A DNA stretch of 64,000 nucleotides from Arthrobotrys musiformis (GCA_036971715.1 JAVHJL010000006.1:3162001-3226000), one strand, 5' to 3'. Positions 22,353-36,251 are shown, counted from the first letter of the stretch. Made by a program: numbers and translations. The notes: generated from the sequence alone by a model not told the origin.

Positions 22353-25300
22353 TTTTGCTTTTGTATTTGGCCTCTTCTCGATTGATCAATATTGATATCG
22401 TTGTTTAGTGGTGGATTTTGGAGGGGGGAAGAATTTAGACGTTTTTAAGCCGCATTTGTAGCGACAAGGATTTTAGTTTGCGACGCTAAGAAGTGCCACC
22501 AGCCGAAGTCAACGTTGACATCTGAAAAAAATTAAAAAAATAAAAAAAAGAGGAAGAGTCCGAAAAAGGATTTATTGTATTGCTTTGCTTGAGGATTTTC
22601 TATGTATCTTCCATGAAAGCACTATAGTACTATTGATCCCTGGAGATATCGATATGAACCACAACTCCTAATATTCTATATCAGAGAACCAGCCTCCATG
22701 GCCACCGTCAAGCTTGGTGTGGCGTTAGTTATAATTAGCGAGCCCCATCGAGGTGGTCCGTGCTTTAGCTCTTTTTTATGGCTTGTGAATGCGGTGAAGA
22801 TACTTCCAATTGGCCCATACGTTTACGTAAATCAATTTGAAATTTATCATTTAGGTAGCTCGATTCAAGGGCATACACGATTTCTTTGGCCAGCGAAGCT
22901 TGCTTGTTAACTCTCAGCTGACCAGGCTGATGAAACCAATGATCTGGGGATTTAAATCTAGAAGAACGGTCTCCATTGTGGCTGGGATGGTGTGACATGT
23001 GGCTGATATTGATACCTTCAAGCACAGCCGTAGAGGCGAATCTATGTATCACGAACCTCTCAAACTTCGGCCAATTCAACGAGGTAATACATAGTCACCG
23101 AATGATACTTCCGGGAAGTCAGAAAGGGAGTATATACAACCAACTGAACCAAAAACCCGGCATATTCCACAATTAAAAACTTCGTGAGGCTGGAAATCCT
23201 CTTAGAACCCAATTGTCGGGGCCAAGGTAGGGCTGAACTCCCAGCTGATAGAAATGTTACATGGTACAATTGTACGACTTCCATTCGACCACACGACAAA
23301 ATAAGAGTACTTTGCAATAATACTATAGAATATTGCGCTAAAGTTCATGGGGGGCTAGTAGTATATAACATTGCGGAGAGGTAACCAATCTCGAGGAATT
23401 CTGAAGATACTATATACAAGTTGGACCAATCTTAGGGTTCTACCTTAAGCTGGGCTGAGGGGTATGCAGAAAACATCGGTTAGAAGTGGTCTCGTAAACC
23501 AGACACAGCACGGGTTCTCAGTTAGAAGTAGTATCGTACTCATAGTCAAAGCTGGGCATGAAAACTTTTCCTGTCTCGTTTAACGTTTAAACGTTTACTG
23601 ATCCTCCAGCGCAGGGACATACCGGGGTATACCGTCAACAAGTTCGGGGATTCGGGATTGCATGTTAGAAAAAGAAAGTGGTCAATTGATTAATCGCAAT
23701 CAATCAGCATCGTCTCAAATGTCTGAGCCTTCATGCATTTCTAAAACAAACGTTTAAACATGATCAGTATTTGAATTTGCCTTCGTATTTCTTTCTCAAC
23801 TTCTTGTACATACATACTTATTATTCGAAGCTAACTTTATATAGAAAGCTCCTTATTAACCCAGAAAGCGGTCTAGGACTTACCCAGGGAAAAAAGTCCA
23901 ACGATATCACAGTTCAAATGTTATCTCCACGAAGGCAATATTTTCGCCATTATCAATCAGCGTTACACAGCAGGGTAATACAATTGTGCACTAGTACTGA
24001 ATGGATACACAGCATGCATAAATTTGCGAGAATGTAGGGTCGTGGCAAAACCGTGGCATCGCCGTTATGAGAGTTAATCTAGACCGTGGGATTTATGGTT
24101 TGTGTCTCCGTGGTCGTTTAAATTCTTGGTATTGATTTTCGATGGGTTTGAAGAGGAGCGCATCGGAGTTCCACGGCGTTTTGTGGGAGTACATCGAGAC
24201 ATCTCTTGATTCCAAACATATCGCTAGTAGATTGAGGATTAATCAAATATGATAGCAGATGTTGATAGTGAATTGGATTTCCACTATATACTTAAGTACT
24301 TTGCATATACTTGCCTCGTACACAGATCACACTAAATCTATGAATGCGTGAATTTCCATGTCCATCCGCGAGCCTAGAAGTGCCTTCAAACGAACCTTCC
24401 TTCGTCTACAATTTTTTCTAACTCCTGGGATCTAGGTTTGTACGTACGTATATATGTACATACCTAGATAAATACATCCGATACAGTTATCCATTCTCCA
24501 TGCATGATGCCATCGACGGAGACATGTCGACAAGAAAGGTACAAGTCCACATGGCCTGGTGGTGTGTTGCAACGTTGGGGCATGGTGTCGGTGACACGAT
24601 TTCTACCTCATTCGGCAGTAATTCAAGTTGATCACTGTCTTGGTGAAGTGGTTACCGGAGTGATTAGTATAGTCTAGGCGGAGTGATCAGGGTCCGTAGT
24701 CCTGTATCTCGTTACACGTACTTTTGGACGAATTAACAACGAATTCATGAACTGAGGATTGATAGTCTATGTTGGATCATCGCATCGACTCTTTTTTGGG
24801 TCCACGATCTTCATTGTAAGATCGGCCTGATGTCCAACGTGTAATACAACGCCTTTTTGGTGTGGTTTTCTACACACCCAATATTACTATTTAAAAGGTC
24901 GGTGGCTTCGTTCTTTTTTTAGGAGTATTAGGTTTTAATGTATTTTTGTATGGCTTACTTAACACTAAAAGAGAAAGTACCGCGCACAATTGATATAAAT
25001 TTATAACGCTAAATCCTTGTAATTGAAGGATCCTAGGAACGAACGAATATTCGAATACTGTCAATGGATATTCTGATGAAAACTGCGTCTAGCTTGACTC
25101 TAAGCTTTGGGCACCACAAATAGAAGCGAATGGCTGAAAATTAGTTTAATACTAAACTTTCCCTGCTGCAGATTGCTCAAAATTCAAATGCCGGTACCAA
25201 TGATATTTACTGCACTATCTTCCAGGTCTGGCTGGATACGAGACAAATCTACTGCATAATTAACTTGCGCTATAGCTCTTAGGTAACGGGATTTCCCGGA

Positions 25301-28300
25301 CGAGGCAGCTTGGTTTGCAAGCTTTGGACAAGGGATTTCCTAGCTTTGATGTCTCCGATTGATGGGTCCAATGGGCCGCCACAATCTGCGGTACTGTGCA
25401 GCACACCAGGATTCCCAGCGAGATCGATACGATTGTAACTGCCGAAGAACAGACATGCCTAGGGAAGTACCTTTGATTGTGAGCCCGTCTTTTTTTTTGG
25501 TTTGTTTCTTGACAAGGATATAGTAACTGCGACGGACAAATTTCATATGCAGTCATATCGAAATGCGTTTTTCAGCATCCTCGGTGCTGGCGATTCGCTG
25601 TTGAAAGGCTTGGCTTGTGCTACCGGTATTTTTTTTGTTTGTTGGCGCTCTAGGATCCTAGGACACCTTATTGTGATATATTAGACTTGGGGACGGGATA
25701 GTGGTATTTTTTGTGAAGCTAAATTAATATTCAGCAATATGATAAAGAAAAATATGCCACACCCTTAGAAATAACTATGTTTCGCACCCAAACCTGGAAG
25801 GAGATACTCTAAAAATGGATGAATTGTTGAAGTTTTTGTTGGAGGCCGTCAGCTTCAATGCGTGGGGGGTCAGGGTTTTCCTTTTTACCATTGATATCAA
25901 TTACAATTCTGGACGTGTTCTAGGTCAAGGCTATGGGGGTAGGGCTGAGAAGAAGAATCCCAGACCAGGCGCAGCTTGCCGTTTGCAAACATTCTGGTCA
26001 ATTTTGATCCCAAGCGGCGGAGAAAAAAAAAAAAGAGGATAGAAGAGCAAAAGCTTAATCAATCACCAAGACTACTTCCATTCCCGTGCCAATTGTTCGA
26101 GGTATTCGCTTGGGCCTTCCTTCGTTCTTTCACCTTCGCTTCAGTGCTCCTGATTATTTTGGATTTTTTTTCCGTTGCATAATCTATCAGCCCTCTCTTT
26201 TTTTTTCTTTTCTGTACCGACATGTATGGTAATCCTTTCAATTGTTCTTTTTGGGCCTGTGCCCAACGGGATGATATCAATCCTTCCTTGGCGTCAATTG
26301 CAATATTCCTTGGCGCTTATTTAGACGCCTGTTGTGGATTTCTGTGAATCAACATTTTCGGGTTCAAGCTGCACGATTAAGTGATTGAATAATTAGGGAA
26401 AAGAGCACGAAATGGTTTTAGGATGTAAGCACAGGGTCGGGATACATGCATGAATTATTTCACCATGTTACTCCCGTTCCTCCGACACCAAGGCCGAGGA
26501 TATTCAGGAAGTCTTTTTTGTGACAAGTTGCAGGGGCTTGTGGCAAAGCCGTGGATGTATCTCAGGGAATACGACGTCCTGACTAGCTAGCATTCTCGTC
26601 CTGTTGGGTTAATTAAAATTGCGGACCTCGTCCCGCAGCGCGATTCCATTGGAGAAGCCTGTAGATCATGTGGGATACTCCCACGTTGCCTTTCTTGTGT
26701 TCGGAACCGGATAGACAGTTGAGATAAGTTTTTGGTTCTAGCTTCTGCCTGATGATAGCAAAGCGCGCGAAGCTGAGCTATAAATGTGGATACTTATGAT
26801 CAGCCCTGGGAGCTCGGGAACTCTGCATGCATGATGAGGGGAAAGGACAGGACAAGAAATAAAGGGTACAATTTTCGGTATCATGCTGTTTCTTCGAAAA
26901 GGTGACTACCGTCATTTTCTGGACGGAGGTTAAAAACGGGCTCAAAAATCAGGACGATGTTATTTTCACCAAGATATTGGTTGTCGTCATAGTGCCCGCT
27001 TAAGTTAGTGGATGCTGTAAAGGGGGGTGGTTTGTCAATCGTTGGAGCTCATGGATCGACTCAGATGCGGGCGAGCTAGAACCAGAAGACATGTGAAGCA
27101 AAAAATCAAGAGCATAGCCTCAACATCGAACCCCAGGTCGACGGTAACACAGTCAATAATGACAAGAGGGGGGAACTAGGGTCGTTACAAAATCGGTAGA
27201 TTGTAATTCCGAAACTACGTTACCCTCCCTCGAGATCTCCCTCTTGGCGGAATGCATCAAGATTGTGAAGAATGTCGAGGGTACTTACAATGAAAATACG
27301 GGGGGTACCCAACCTGCATTACCTATTTTTTTTTCGCGAATTCGCTTGGGAAAAAGGACGTTACGGAGGCTGGATGCAGGTTACAAGGCTGTACCGACTT
27401 GGTCAGAACGTCAAGTATTCACCATGAGATTCTAATTCGAATGCCAAGTAGGGTACACCGGGCACGGCATGCTGTTGTCTACATGTTTCTATTTGTTGGT
27501 TCCGGCGTTAGTTTAGGCCTATAAGGGGGTTTTACGAAGTCAGGTTTCAAATAGTTATGGGTTTCTTTTGTTTCTCTCTGCAGCGGACGCACCGACCACC
27601 CGAATAGCCCCGATGCAGTGAGTCTGGATATAAGGAGGGGTTAGGGATTTCATATTTCATTCCTGAAAGACCATGTGCTCACCCTTACATACATATTTCC
27701 TATATACGACTGACCATGCATAAAAGTCCATAGCATCATCCAAGGCCTCGATTAATTTACTTGTCACTTTTTTTCTTCTTCCCTGTTCTTTCCCGTTCTT
27801 ATCTTATTCCGATCTATTCCTAAGATCCTTACTTACTGATTACGAAATAATTTTTTGGGCCGCGAAGTAAGCTTGTTCGAGGGAGTATTGAGACAGGGAA
27901 CTGGTTCTGGAAATTGTTCAGTTGCTTGGGGTTTATTTGCTTCTTAACCAGGCACTGCGGATTCATTAGTCTGGATTGGAGGGAAAGAAAGAAAGAAAGA
28001 AAGAGATAACGATATTATAAATACACACCTCTTTTTCTCCCTTTCTCTTTTGGCTTTCTCCTGTTTCCTCCTCTTCTCCATTTCCCTTATTCTGCTTCAT
28101 CATAATCATCATTATCATCAGATATTCCCCTGACGTAAGTGTTCTGCTAACATGTCTTTGAAATGTGGTCAGTCTGGTCTTGTGCTAATCAAGTAGGTTT
28201 AGTTTGGTCACAAAACGACCCAATTTAAAACCAACGTTCAACGCCCCGTTGCAACCATCAAAGGAGGAACACAACAGGTCCCAACACACTTGAAGGCGGC

Positions 28301-28458
28301 GACAATTGAGATAATATAACCGTCACCTTCTTTTTATATTGACAACTTCAACCTTTCACGAGTTCCTAAGCCTCAATACCTTTTGAACTGTTATATAATA
28401 TACATCTACCTGCTCTATCGTATCGATATCATACCACACCATATCGGCCTTACAAAAT
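22353..28458. other. Gene-poor 6.1 kb stretch
   Basis: No convincing gene is seen. Frames of 60-105 codons occur on both strands but have no start context, domain pattern or splice partners. The right end is pyrimidine-rich with a GAAA tetranucleotide tract and is probably the promoter and leader of the small gene at 28459. A possible 5'-UTR intron of that gene begins with GTAAGT at 28135. Confidence 0.55.
27983..28003. repeat. (GAAA)n microsatellite
   Basis: Five GAAA units lie upstream of the small gene at 28459. Confidence 0.85.
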
Positions 28459-28863
28459 ATGACTTCGACGGAAATCCTCTCCACGGCCACGGGCCTCAAA
28501 TCGATCAAATCTGCCTTTCGAAACCGCAGCCGAAGAATGTCCACGGGCTCCAAAGCAAGTATAAGCTCCTCCGGTTCTAGGTCCTCGCCCAAAATGACGG
28601 CTATGGACCCTGCCGCTGCCGCTGCCGCTTCAAATCTTGCGTCGCGAAATTATCCACACGTGCATATCAAAGAGATGGTATACGAGGCTTGCACCAGAAT
28701 ACCAAAGCACAGCTATGAAGAAAGTACTAATGATTGTACTTGTGGGAAGAGGGTGGTTGAGAGATACAGGGAGATGTGCGGCTTGAAGGATGCCGAGTGT
28801 CCTGGTTGCAAATTTGATTTCGAAGCCAGGGAAGAGAGTGACGATGATGAGTACTACTATTAG
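28459..28863 (+). CDS. Small hypothetical protein with a cysteine-rich, possibly zinc-binding C-terminus
   Basis: A 134-aa intronless frame. The first ~45 residues are basic and Ser-rich (KSAFRNRSRRMSTGSKAS), followed by a six-alanine run. The conserved-looking part is residues 65-120: PHVHIKEMVYEACTRIPKHS, then NDCTCGKR, a helix with REMCGLKDAEC, and PGCKFDFEA. The cysteine pattern (C-x-C, then C, then C-x2-C) could bind one zinc ion. The tail is acidic (SDDDEYYY). I do not recognise a named family. A single exon with a clear ATG after an A-rich leader, a structured cysteine pattern and an isolated position suggest a real gene. Confidence 0.65.
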   Translation: MTSTEILSTATGLKSIKSAFRNRSRRMSTGSKASISSSGSRSSPKMTAMDPAAAAAASNLASRNYPHVHIKEMVYEACTRIPKHSYEESTNDCTCGKRVVERYREMCGLKDAECPGCKFDFEAREESDDDEYYY

Positions 28864-30490
28864 CACGCCCTGGCCAATACTAGCACCTACTACGCTGGCA
28901 TCCCGGAAAATCAGATTGGGATTTCTTTTTCATGAAGCTATGAGGTTATGATATTGGAATTTTTTCGTTTGTGGGTATTTCTTTGTAATATGTGTTTGCA
29001 TTTTTTTTTTTTTTTTGGATATTTCAAGGCTATGATCTTGGGAGTTTGTTCATGGGATTACTTGCATGCATGCATCTGGGCTTTTAATTAGAAAGAATGG
29101 GGAAACATCAGCGACTTTTCTTGGAATTTCGTGTTCTTTGTTCTTTTTGTTTCTTCATTTTTTTTTCAGCGGTCTGATTCATCTGTTATACCCTTTTCTG
29201 TCCCGGTCTTTTGATAAGGCTGCTGCTTATTCTTTTTGATATTTGGTATTTTCAACTCCACTTTATAGAATGATATTCGGGACGGAAAGGTTAGTTAGTT
29301 AGTTTAGTTTCGTTACTCAACTTAACAAAAGCAGTTTCGTCGTGCGGTGAGATTCAAGGTCATTATCGAGAAAAGTCTAGTAGCATAATACGGTAGGGTT
29401 ATATGGGGTAGCTGCTCCGAAGCATCCGAAGAATATAGTTGCAGGTGACCATGCGAACCCCCATTTTTAATGCATGGCCATGACTTTATATCAAATAATA
29501 CCAAGTACTTAGGTAGATATATGTGGCGGAGAGGACAAGTTTGCACAGACGGTTGGGTTGATATTGGCGCATGGACAACTGCAGAAGCTGTCACAATCGA
29601 CCGGGCTCTATAGCTCTAACCACCAGTAGATGCCCATATATCAGGCCATGTTCGCGACCAAACTACCGTTATGTCCGAGCTCAGTGACGAAAACGCTATT
29701 CCTAACAGACCAGTGCTAGTATATGTATCACCTAGTAGCAGTCGTCATGCTGGAGCTTGGGCTCTTAGCTTTGTTACTAGGTGGCACCGGTGGTGTTTGA
29801 CGATGTGTTGCGATGAGGTCAATGTGTTGCCGTAACACGACAAACATACCCGAACGGGACATCCCGTTCTGTCATGCCACCACTCGTTCGGGGTCGCCCA
29901 GGCCCATTGCAGACAACCCAACCCATCATCATTTCCATCCCTCTCGAACCAACCACCACCATCACGACCTCGTCCACCGCAAACTTTGCTACTTTGGCAC
30001 TCGCTTTGCTGTGCGAATTGGATCGCAATAGCTTCCTCTTAATCGCTCTGGTATTACCTTGCCTTTATCCTTCCTCTGTCCCGATTTTGCCGCTTGGAAC
30101 GGTCCCAATCGACGTGTCAGCACTTGTTTCCTGTAGTTGGTGGCGGTGACAGCATAGCGGGTCCCATCTGTTACAACCCTCCAAAAACAACTACATCTCT
30201 AGTCACCCAGACGTCACTAACCACTCGACACTTGGTCTGTCTAGTTTACGGCGTATTCTCCCACCAGCCCGATACCATCAAGATCACACTCGAAAGGAAG
30301 ACGAAAGAGAACGAAAGAGAGAAAAAAAAATCGGAAGGGAAAAAACAACTAGTCCCAAACAACCAGGTTGTATCCTAGGAATGCTGGTACAGCCACCCAA
30401 TCGCGATCGTATTTGGTCGTAGACTTCACTCGAGCGAACACAATCTTTCCGAACGGCTGCCCGTAGTTGAGGCAGTAGGTCTCGGACAAG
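28864..30490. other. Intergenic region and JHDM1 leader
   Basis: 1.6 kb with no supported gene. It contains a T-rich 3' region (about 28990-29170) and, nearer the demethylase, a His/Thr-rich compositional stretch (29880-29990) that opens frames on both strands. A short upstream ORF (ATG 30381, stop ending 30422, 13 codons plus stop) precedes the JHDM1 start and could dampen its translation. Confidence 0.5.
30381..30422 (+). other. Short upstream ORF in the JHDM1 leader
   Basis: An ATG followed by 12 sense codons and TAG ends 68 nt before the JHDM1 start. It is relevant only if the transcript starts upstream of 30381, which the sequence cannot show. Confidence 0.3.
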
Positions 30491-33400
30491 ATGTCTTCGA
30501 ATACGCGATCGAAAAAGACAGAACGAACCACCCGTACGTCCGAACGGAATCGAAAATCTCTGGGTGCGAGTGGTTCTGAGAAGGCACCGTCTAGAAGTTC
30601 TGGCCGAAGGAAAGAGCACACGCCTGATAAGGCCCCTTCGTCGGATTCGAGGGATGAGTCTGGAATCGGACTCGTAGAGTCCCTACTGGGTGATGACTCT
30701 TCGAATACACCCATCGACGCTGAAATACTTGGCCAGAAGCTATTCGAGCAGCTGTCCAAGGCCATGAAAAAACCTCACACCCCTGCCCCGGAACCTGAAG
30801 ACGCCTCGACGAGCGGATCGACACCCAAACTCAAGATCGAGGACGACTCGGGCCAGTCCGAGGCTGGTCTGCCCACACCGAAGCCCGTGGACGATAAAAT
30901 TAGGGCTGAGGATTTGGAGGCAGCAAGGGACCTCGTCCACTTCTTTGAGGCTCCACGATATCTTTCCGAGAAACCAGATGGTAGGCGACCCTGAACGTGG
31001 TATTTGGTGGAGCATAGTTTGGAACCTTTTTTCGCTGATCTTGTACACTAGGAGATGCACTGGCGGAGACGAATGGCGAGGCTGGTAAGAATGGATAGGT
31101 GATATGGTGTTTCTGGGGAACGAGGGCGAGTGCTGACTTTATTGTGCTAGCCATTGCTACCACCTCTATTGAGGTCACAACACAGGACGCGAGTGAGCTG
31201 GACGCCTTGTCACCTATGAAAGTTACCGCTACTGTCACAGCAGCTAATTCGGGCCCAGGACCGCTCCATGATCCGACATCACCTGATTCATCACTTGTAT
31301 CCGAGATGCAGTTTACGATATCAACAATTGCGTCACAGGAACCCGGACAACCCGTCACGAAACGAGCCAGCGTATCGAAAGTTCTCGGACCAATTTCGAA
31401 AACCACACAGCCGGTTCTCGCTACGGCCGATGTGGTAGAGAATAAGATCCCCTCAGCCGAAACACCGAAAATCGCAGAAGCGCCAGCCACGATTGACGAG
31501 ATCAAAGCGGAGAGGCAAGAGACACCACGAGATACAGCGGCATCGGATGTGAATGACCCAATGGTACTGGATGAAATGGACGTTTCGAAGTCGAGTGCCA
31601 TGGAAGACTTGCTAGCTCCGGTTACGACCTCGATCAGTATGGATTCTATTACCGATACATCATTCGCTACACATGAAGAGCCGAGCGGATTCCTCAGTAT
31701 GGGTAGTAAGGCGGGGGACCTATTCAATTCGGATTTGCCACTGCTGTCTGGCGGTATTAACCCATTGGATATCTCGCTCAACATGGACGTGGAAGATGTG
31801 ACCATGACTGATGTCCCCAAGTCGAATTCTTCAGATTCGAAGAAGGAATCAAACCCGGGCGAAGAAGAAGATACTCCGATTGATTCCTGCGCATTCTGTA
31901 GAAGGGCAGTTCCATTAGTCCGGACGGGCCCAAGGTCGCATATAGTACCAACCCTTTGGATCCAATGTGATGGGTGCAAGAAATGGTACCACAATATCTG
32001 CGTCAATGTTTCCGAAAAAGAGGTGAACGATTTGGACAAGTACCACTGCTCGAACTGTATTCTGCGGTTAGGCCCTTCAACTTGTAGGTTGCGATTCTCT
32101 CCTATCTGGTATACGCTTGAGGCACTGACACCTTCATAGACCGTCGGAAATCATCACGCGCGCATACTGCTATCGACTATGTCTCGTTGAACGAAGGATC
32201 GCGTGCACCGTTCAAAGCTTCAGGAGACTCTACACAGCATCCATTCGTTGAGCCTATCAGCAATATGCAATTCGCACCCGACGATTTCCCTCGTATGATC
32301 CCGGAATTACTCGATGTCGATTTCTTCGAACAAGGCCAAGGCTTCACACAGCCAATCGTTATCCCGGCTTCTAACAACCCGAGACCGCACTGCCTGCGAG
32401 AAATACATCTTTTAACAAACGGCATGAGGGAAGACGGTTCAATTGATGTCGAAAAGGTTTCAAAGGTCGAGAAATTCCCTGCACTATTCAAAAAAGATAA
32501 GAAGGATGCTACACCGAAGTCTCGTAGTGCGATTCGGGTCGCGACTTCTGATCAGGTCACGGTAGCTCGTCGACCGACTGATGACGCTGACGCTTTGGGA
32601 ATGGTATTGCCCGCAGACCTCACAGTTCGGCGAGTGGGTGAAATTATTGGGACTGAGGAGAAGGTTGAGGTTTTGGACGTTTTATCGCAATCGCTTGACA
32701 AGAGAACATGGACTTTCGCGGACTGGGTTGAATACTTTGAATCGCCTCAGAAGGACCGGGTCAAAAATGTCATCAGCCAGGAGTTTTCGCACACGAAATT
32801 GGCCGATGCGGTTGTCAGACCTGCAATCGTGCAAGCACTCGACTTGGCGGACCAGGTCTGGCCTGAGGATATGAGAAGCACATTCCCTAAAGTGCAGCTA
32901 TATTGCTTGATGGGTGTCTCAGGATCGTACACAGATTTTCATATTGATTTCGGCGGGTCTTCGGTCTTTTATCACGTTCTCTCAGGAAAGAAAACATTCT
33001 TCTTCGTTCCACCGACAAAATACAACTTGACGAAATATGAAGCTTGGAGCCAGATGCATGATCAAAACTCGACTTGGTACCCGAGTCTACTAACTAATGG
33101 TAATGGAAACGGCGAGGACATTGTTCGACGTGTTGATCTGCAGGCTGGCGATACAATGCTGATTCCGTCTGGGTGGATACATGCTGTCCTGACACCGGAA
33201 GATGCTCTTGTTATCGGCGGAAACTTTCTAACTAGACTTTCACTGGACAAGCAAATCAAAATCGCAGAGATTGAGAAGAATACCGACGTTCCAGCGAAGT
33301 TCAGATACCCACAGTTCCAGAAGGTCATGTGGTTTACGGCACTGGATTACTTACAAAAGGACCCACTTCCAGAGGAATTATTCGACGACGACGACTGGGA

Positions 33401-35464
33401 TCTTTTGATTGCTACCGAAGATGTCCAGATTCAACGAACTTACGTAGCATACTCGCAGTACGAGTTGGACGGACTTCCAGTTCTCGGCGACTATTTACTC
33501 CGAACGGCGCTTATAGTGATGAATTACATCACCGACGGAATTACTCAGGACAAAAGGAAACGTGTGCAGAATAGTATTCCTAAACATGTACAGGACCCCC
33601 TAAGCACCGTTCAGCTGTTTGGGCGCTGGATGGCGTGGAAGCGAGGCGACGTCGTCGTCCCTTACTGGGCGAGGAGGAATTGGAATCCAGGTGAAGGATT
33701 TGGTGGATTCGGCGGCTCTAGTGGGAGGTCCGGGCATAAGAACAAGAAGAAGAGTGAATCTGTAGACATCGGTAAGGGTGGTTCGCCGAGGGAAGGTCTG
33801 AGGAAGACGAAGCCTTCTGCAAAGCTAAGGGATAGTTTACCAGGTTCTCCATCTATTGTGGTAACGCCTAGTAGGCAGGTATCATTCTCGTCGGATCCAA
33901 AAGCTGCAGCGGATAAAATCAAGAGTTTCGCCAAAAAGATCGGTAAGCGGCAAATGTCGCCAACCTCTGCTGCAGCTGGCGGTACTCCTACAGCGCCAAA
34001 GGCGCGGAAGATATCTGCCGGGTCTTCATCACAGTCTACCCCGGCGTCTTCGCAAAAACGACAAGGGTCGGATACGCCCGGCCCAGCCCGTCCAAGATCA
34101 GGTTCCAGTGCCAGGCGACAATCCATTTCGCAGAACGGATCTACTAAACCGGCCCTCGTATATACCCCGGATGGCAAACCGTTGTCCCAGGCTGTTATCA
34201 ATAAGGGCTTGGCAGATAATCATCGACTAGCGGAAACTATTAGAAATAAATACGCATACAGCTCAAGCCCGAAGAATAGCATTCTTGGACCTAAGAGGAC
34301 GGCTTGCGATGAATGTCGTCGCCAGAAGGTATGTTGTTGTTGAATCAGTAGGGTTTGAACGGTAATTCTAACTTGAAAATGCAGATCGCATGTAAACACA
34401 AGGGCGAAGTTGCATTGGCGGAAGCCGAGATTATGAAAGAGCTTACAAAGGGGCCAAAGGCAGTTGGCGCATTTGAGACACCTACGAAACCAGCACAGGG
34501 CTCGCCTAAGGCGTTACCCAGTGTGCCGGGGTCGACTAAGGATGCGGCTCGTGGCGTCAACTACCAGATCTCTAAGAACGGCCGTCCCGTCGCTTGTGAG
34601 GCTTGTAAGAGATCTCGGGTATGTTCATTGTAATCCGAGGAAATAGTTTGCGACTCCATGCTAATTTGAATCTAGCGCCGGTGTATACACAATGGCCAGG
34701 AAGGGTTCCCACCCGCTAAGAGGCGATCGCAAAAGGACAAAGACACCCCGGAGACAGATGGAGCCATTGAAGTCAAGCCCCGTAGGAAGAAGATCCCAAC
34801 AAGTGCCGGAATGGATGGTGCTGCAGACTTCGACTCGATGCCTGAATTCAGTGATGAATTATCGACATTGAGTTCTCTGGATTCGGATCACTTGCAGGAT
34901 GAGGACCCAGCTCAACTGGACCAAATTTTGATGGGCGCAGGGCCTAAGGTCGGAAAGGGATACCTAGGAAGCTCACCAGGGGATGGGAAAAAGTATCTCG
35001 GCATGAACTTCGGAAGCTCGACATCTAGCTTCAATAGCTACGCTCAAGATGGCGGACTTCGAGCCGGGGTCCCTACTGTAGGGAACGGAATTAGTGGGGA
35101 CAAAGATGGGAGTGGAATCTCGCAAGATGACTCGAGAGCTGGAAATAAGAGACGGCTACCCGAAGATTTCGCAGGATTCAGAGGCTCCGTAGACGACGGT
35201 GACGACGCAGATGCGAGTGTGTTCGCGGCTACGGCGGCTGTGGCCGCTGCCGGGACTGCGGCAAATACGGGAAGCCCTACAAAGAGGGCTAGGGTTGATG
35301 CTAGCACTCCGCTGTTCTCGCCTCCAGAGGAAGGCGTTTACGAGGAATACTTTACCGGGGCTGGGGACGACGAGAAGAAGAAGGACGGAGTGGATAAAGA
35401 GTGGGAAAGTAATGATTTGCCGACAATGTTTATTCCGCCGGCAGGGATCCCACCAGGAGCTTAA
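30491..35464 (+). CDS. JmjC/PHD histone demethylase of the JHDM1/KDM2 type
   Basis: A chromatin enzyme predicted to demethylate histone lysine (H3K36 in the JHDM1 family) using Fe(II) and 2-oxoglutarate. Exons are 30491-30980, 31052-31084, 31151-32083, 32140-34328, 34385-34618 and 34676-35464, giving 1555 aa; all junction phases agree. A PHD finger sits near residue 450 (CAFC, then WIQCDGCKKWYHNIC and YHCSNC). The JmjC domain around residues 740-860 has the iron ligands HID in YTDFHIDFGG and the distal His in IPSGWIHAV, with GKKTF for cosubstrate contact. Downstream is a KDM2-like helical segment, then a basic, Ser-rich tail with two C-x2-C-x6-C motifs (CDECRRQKIAC and CEACKRSRRRC), each split by an intron at the same place. 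The second exon is only 33 nt. Confidence 0.92.
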
Positions 35465-36251
35465 TACAACCATTGCATCGCATGGCAAAGGCGAATGTGG
35501 TCTATTATATCTCCCTTTTTGTTTGCAAACATCACTTTGAGTTGGAGCTTTTTTTTATTATTACTCTTCTTTTTTTCCTTTGATTCTGGGTGGAGAAAAA
35601 CTTCTTTTTTTGGGTGTTCCAGGCATACTAATATTCCTTTTTGTCTTTTTGTATTTCCTATTACCCTTTCTCCCCGTCTTTCGATGATACATTTGGGCTC
35701 AACGTTTTATCAAGGATCGCTCCTTATGTGCCATTAGTGTCTATTTCCTTGGACTTTTGATCGACCCATTTCCGCTTTGCTTTGCTCCCGCTTTTCTTTT
35801 TCCTTGTGATATCCCCTCTAGCTTAACTTCCTTTTGACTCTTCTTTTCCTCCATTCTCCTATGATTTCTCTTCTTTTCTTCTTTAGTATTACTATTGTCA
35901 CATTATATTTATTACAAACAGACTCCCTCAAATATCTTTTTTTTTCTAATAGAACTTTAGTTCGAATTCTCTTTCCCTCGCCATGTGTTTTCTATTTGGG
36001 TTTTGTGAAGATCAATTGTGACAGGGATTATGATTTGTTGGGTATGATGACAGAGCTTGATCAAGTGCTCGCGAGTGATGATTTTCCTTTTCACGCAGTT
36101 GCCACAACAAGCTCGAGGCTGACGGACGTCCACGATGCAAGATGACCACCAAATTTCGACGTATGGTTGGCGTGTGACCCCTGGTGGAGCTTATACCGAT
36201 CGAATGGATCATTGAACAAACGATCTTTTTGTTTTGGTTCCCACGAACGGG

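Noticed and set aside
30900..32039. 379-codon minus-strand open frame antisense to the demethylase
   Set aside because: It is the mirror of the Ser/Thr/Asp-rich coding exon 3 (PHD part) on the plus strand, which has clear domain motifs and matching splice phases.
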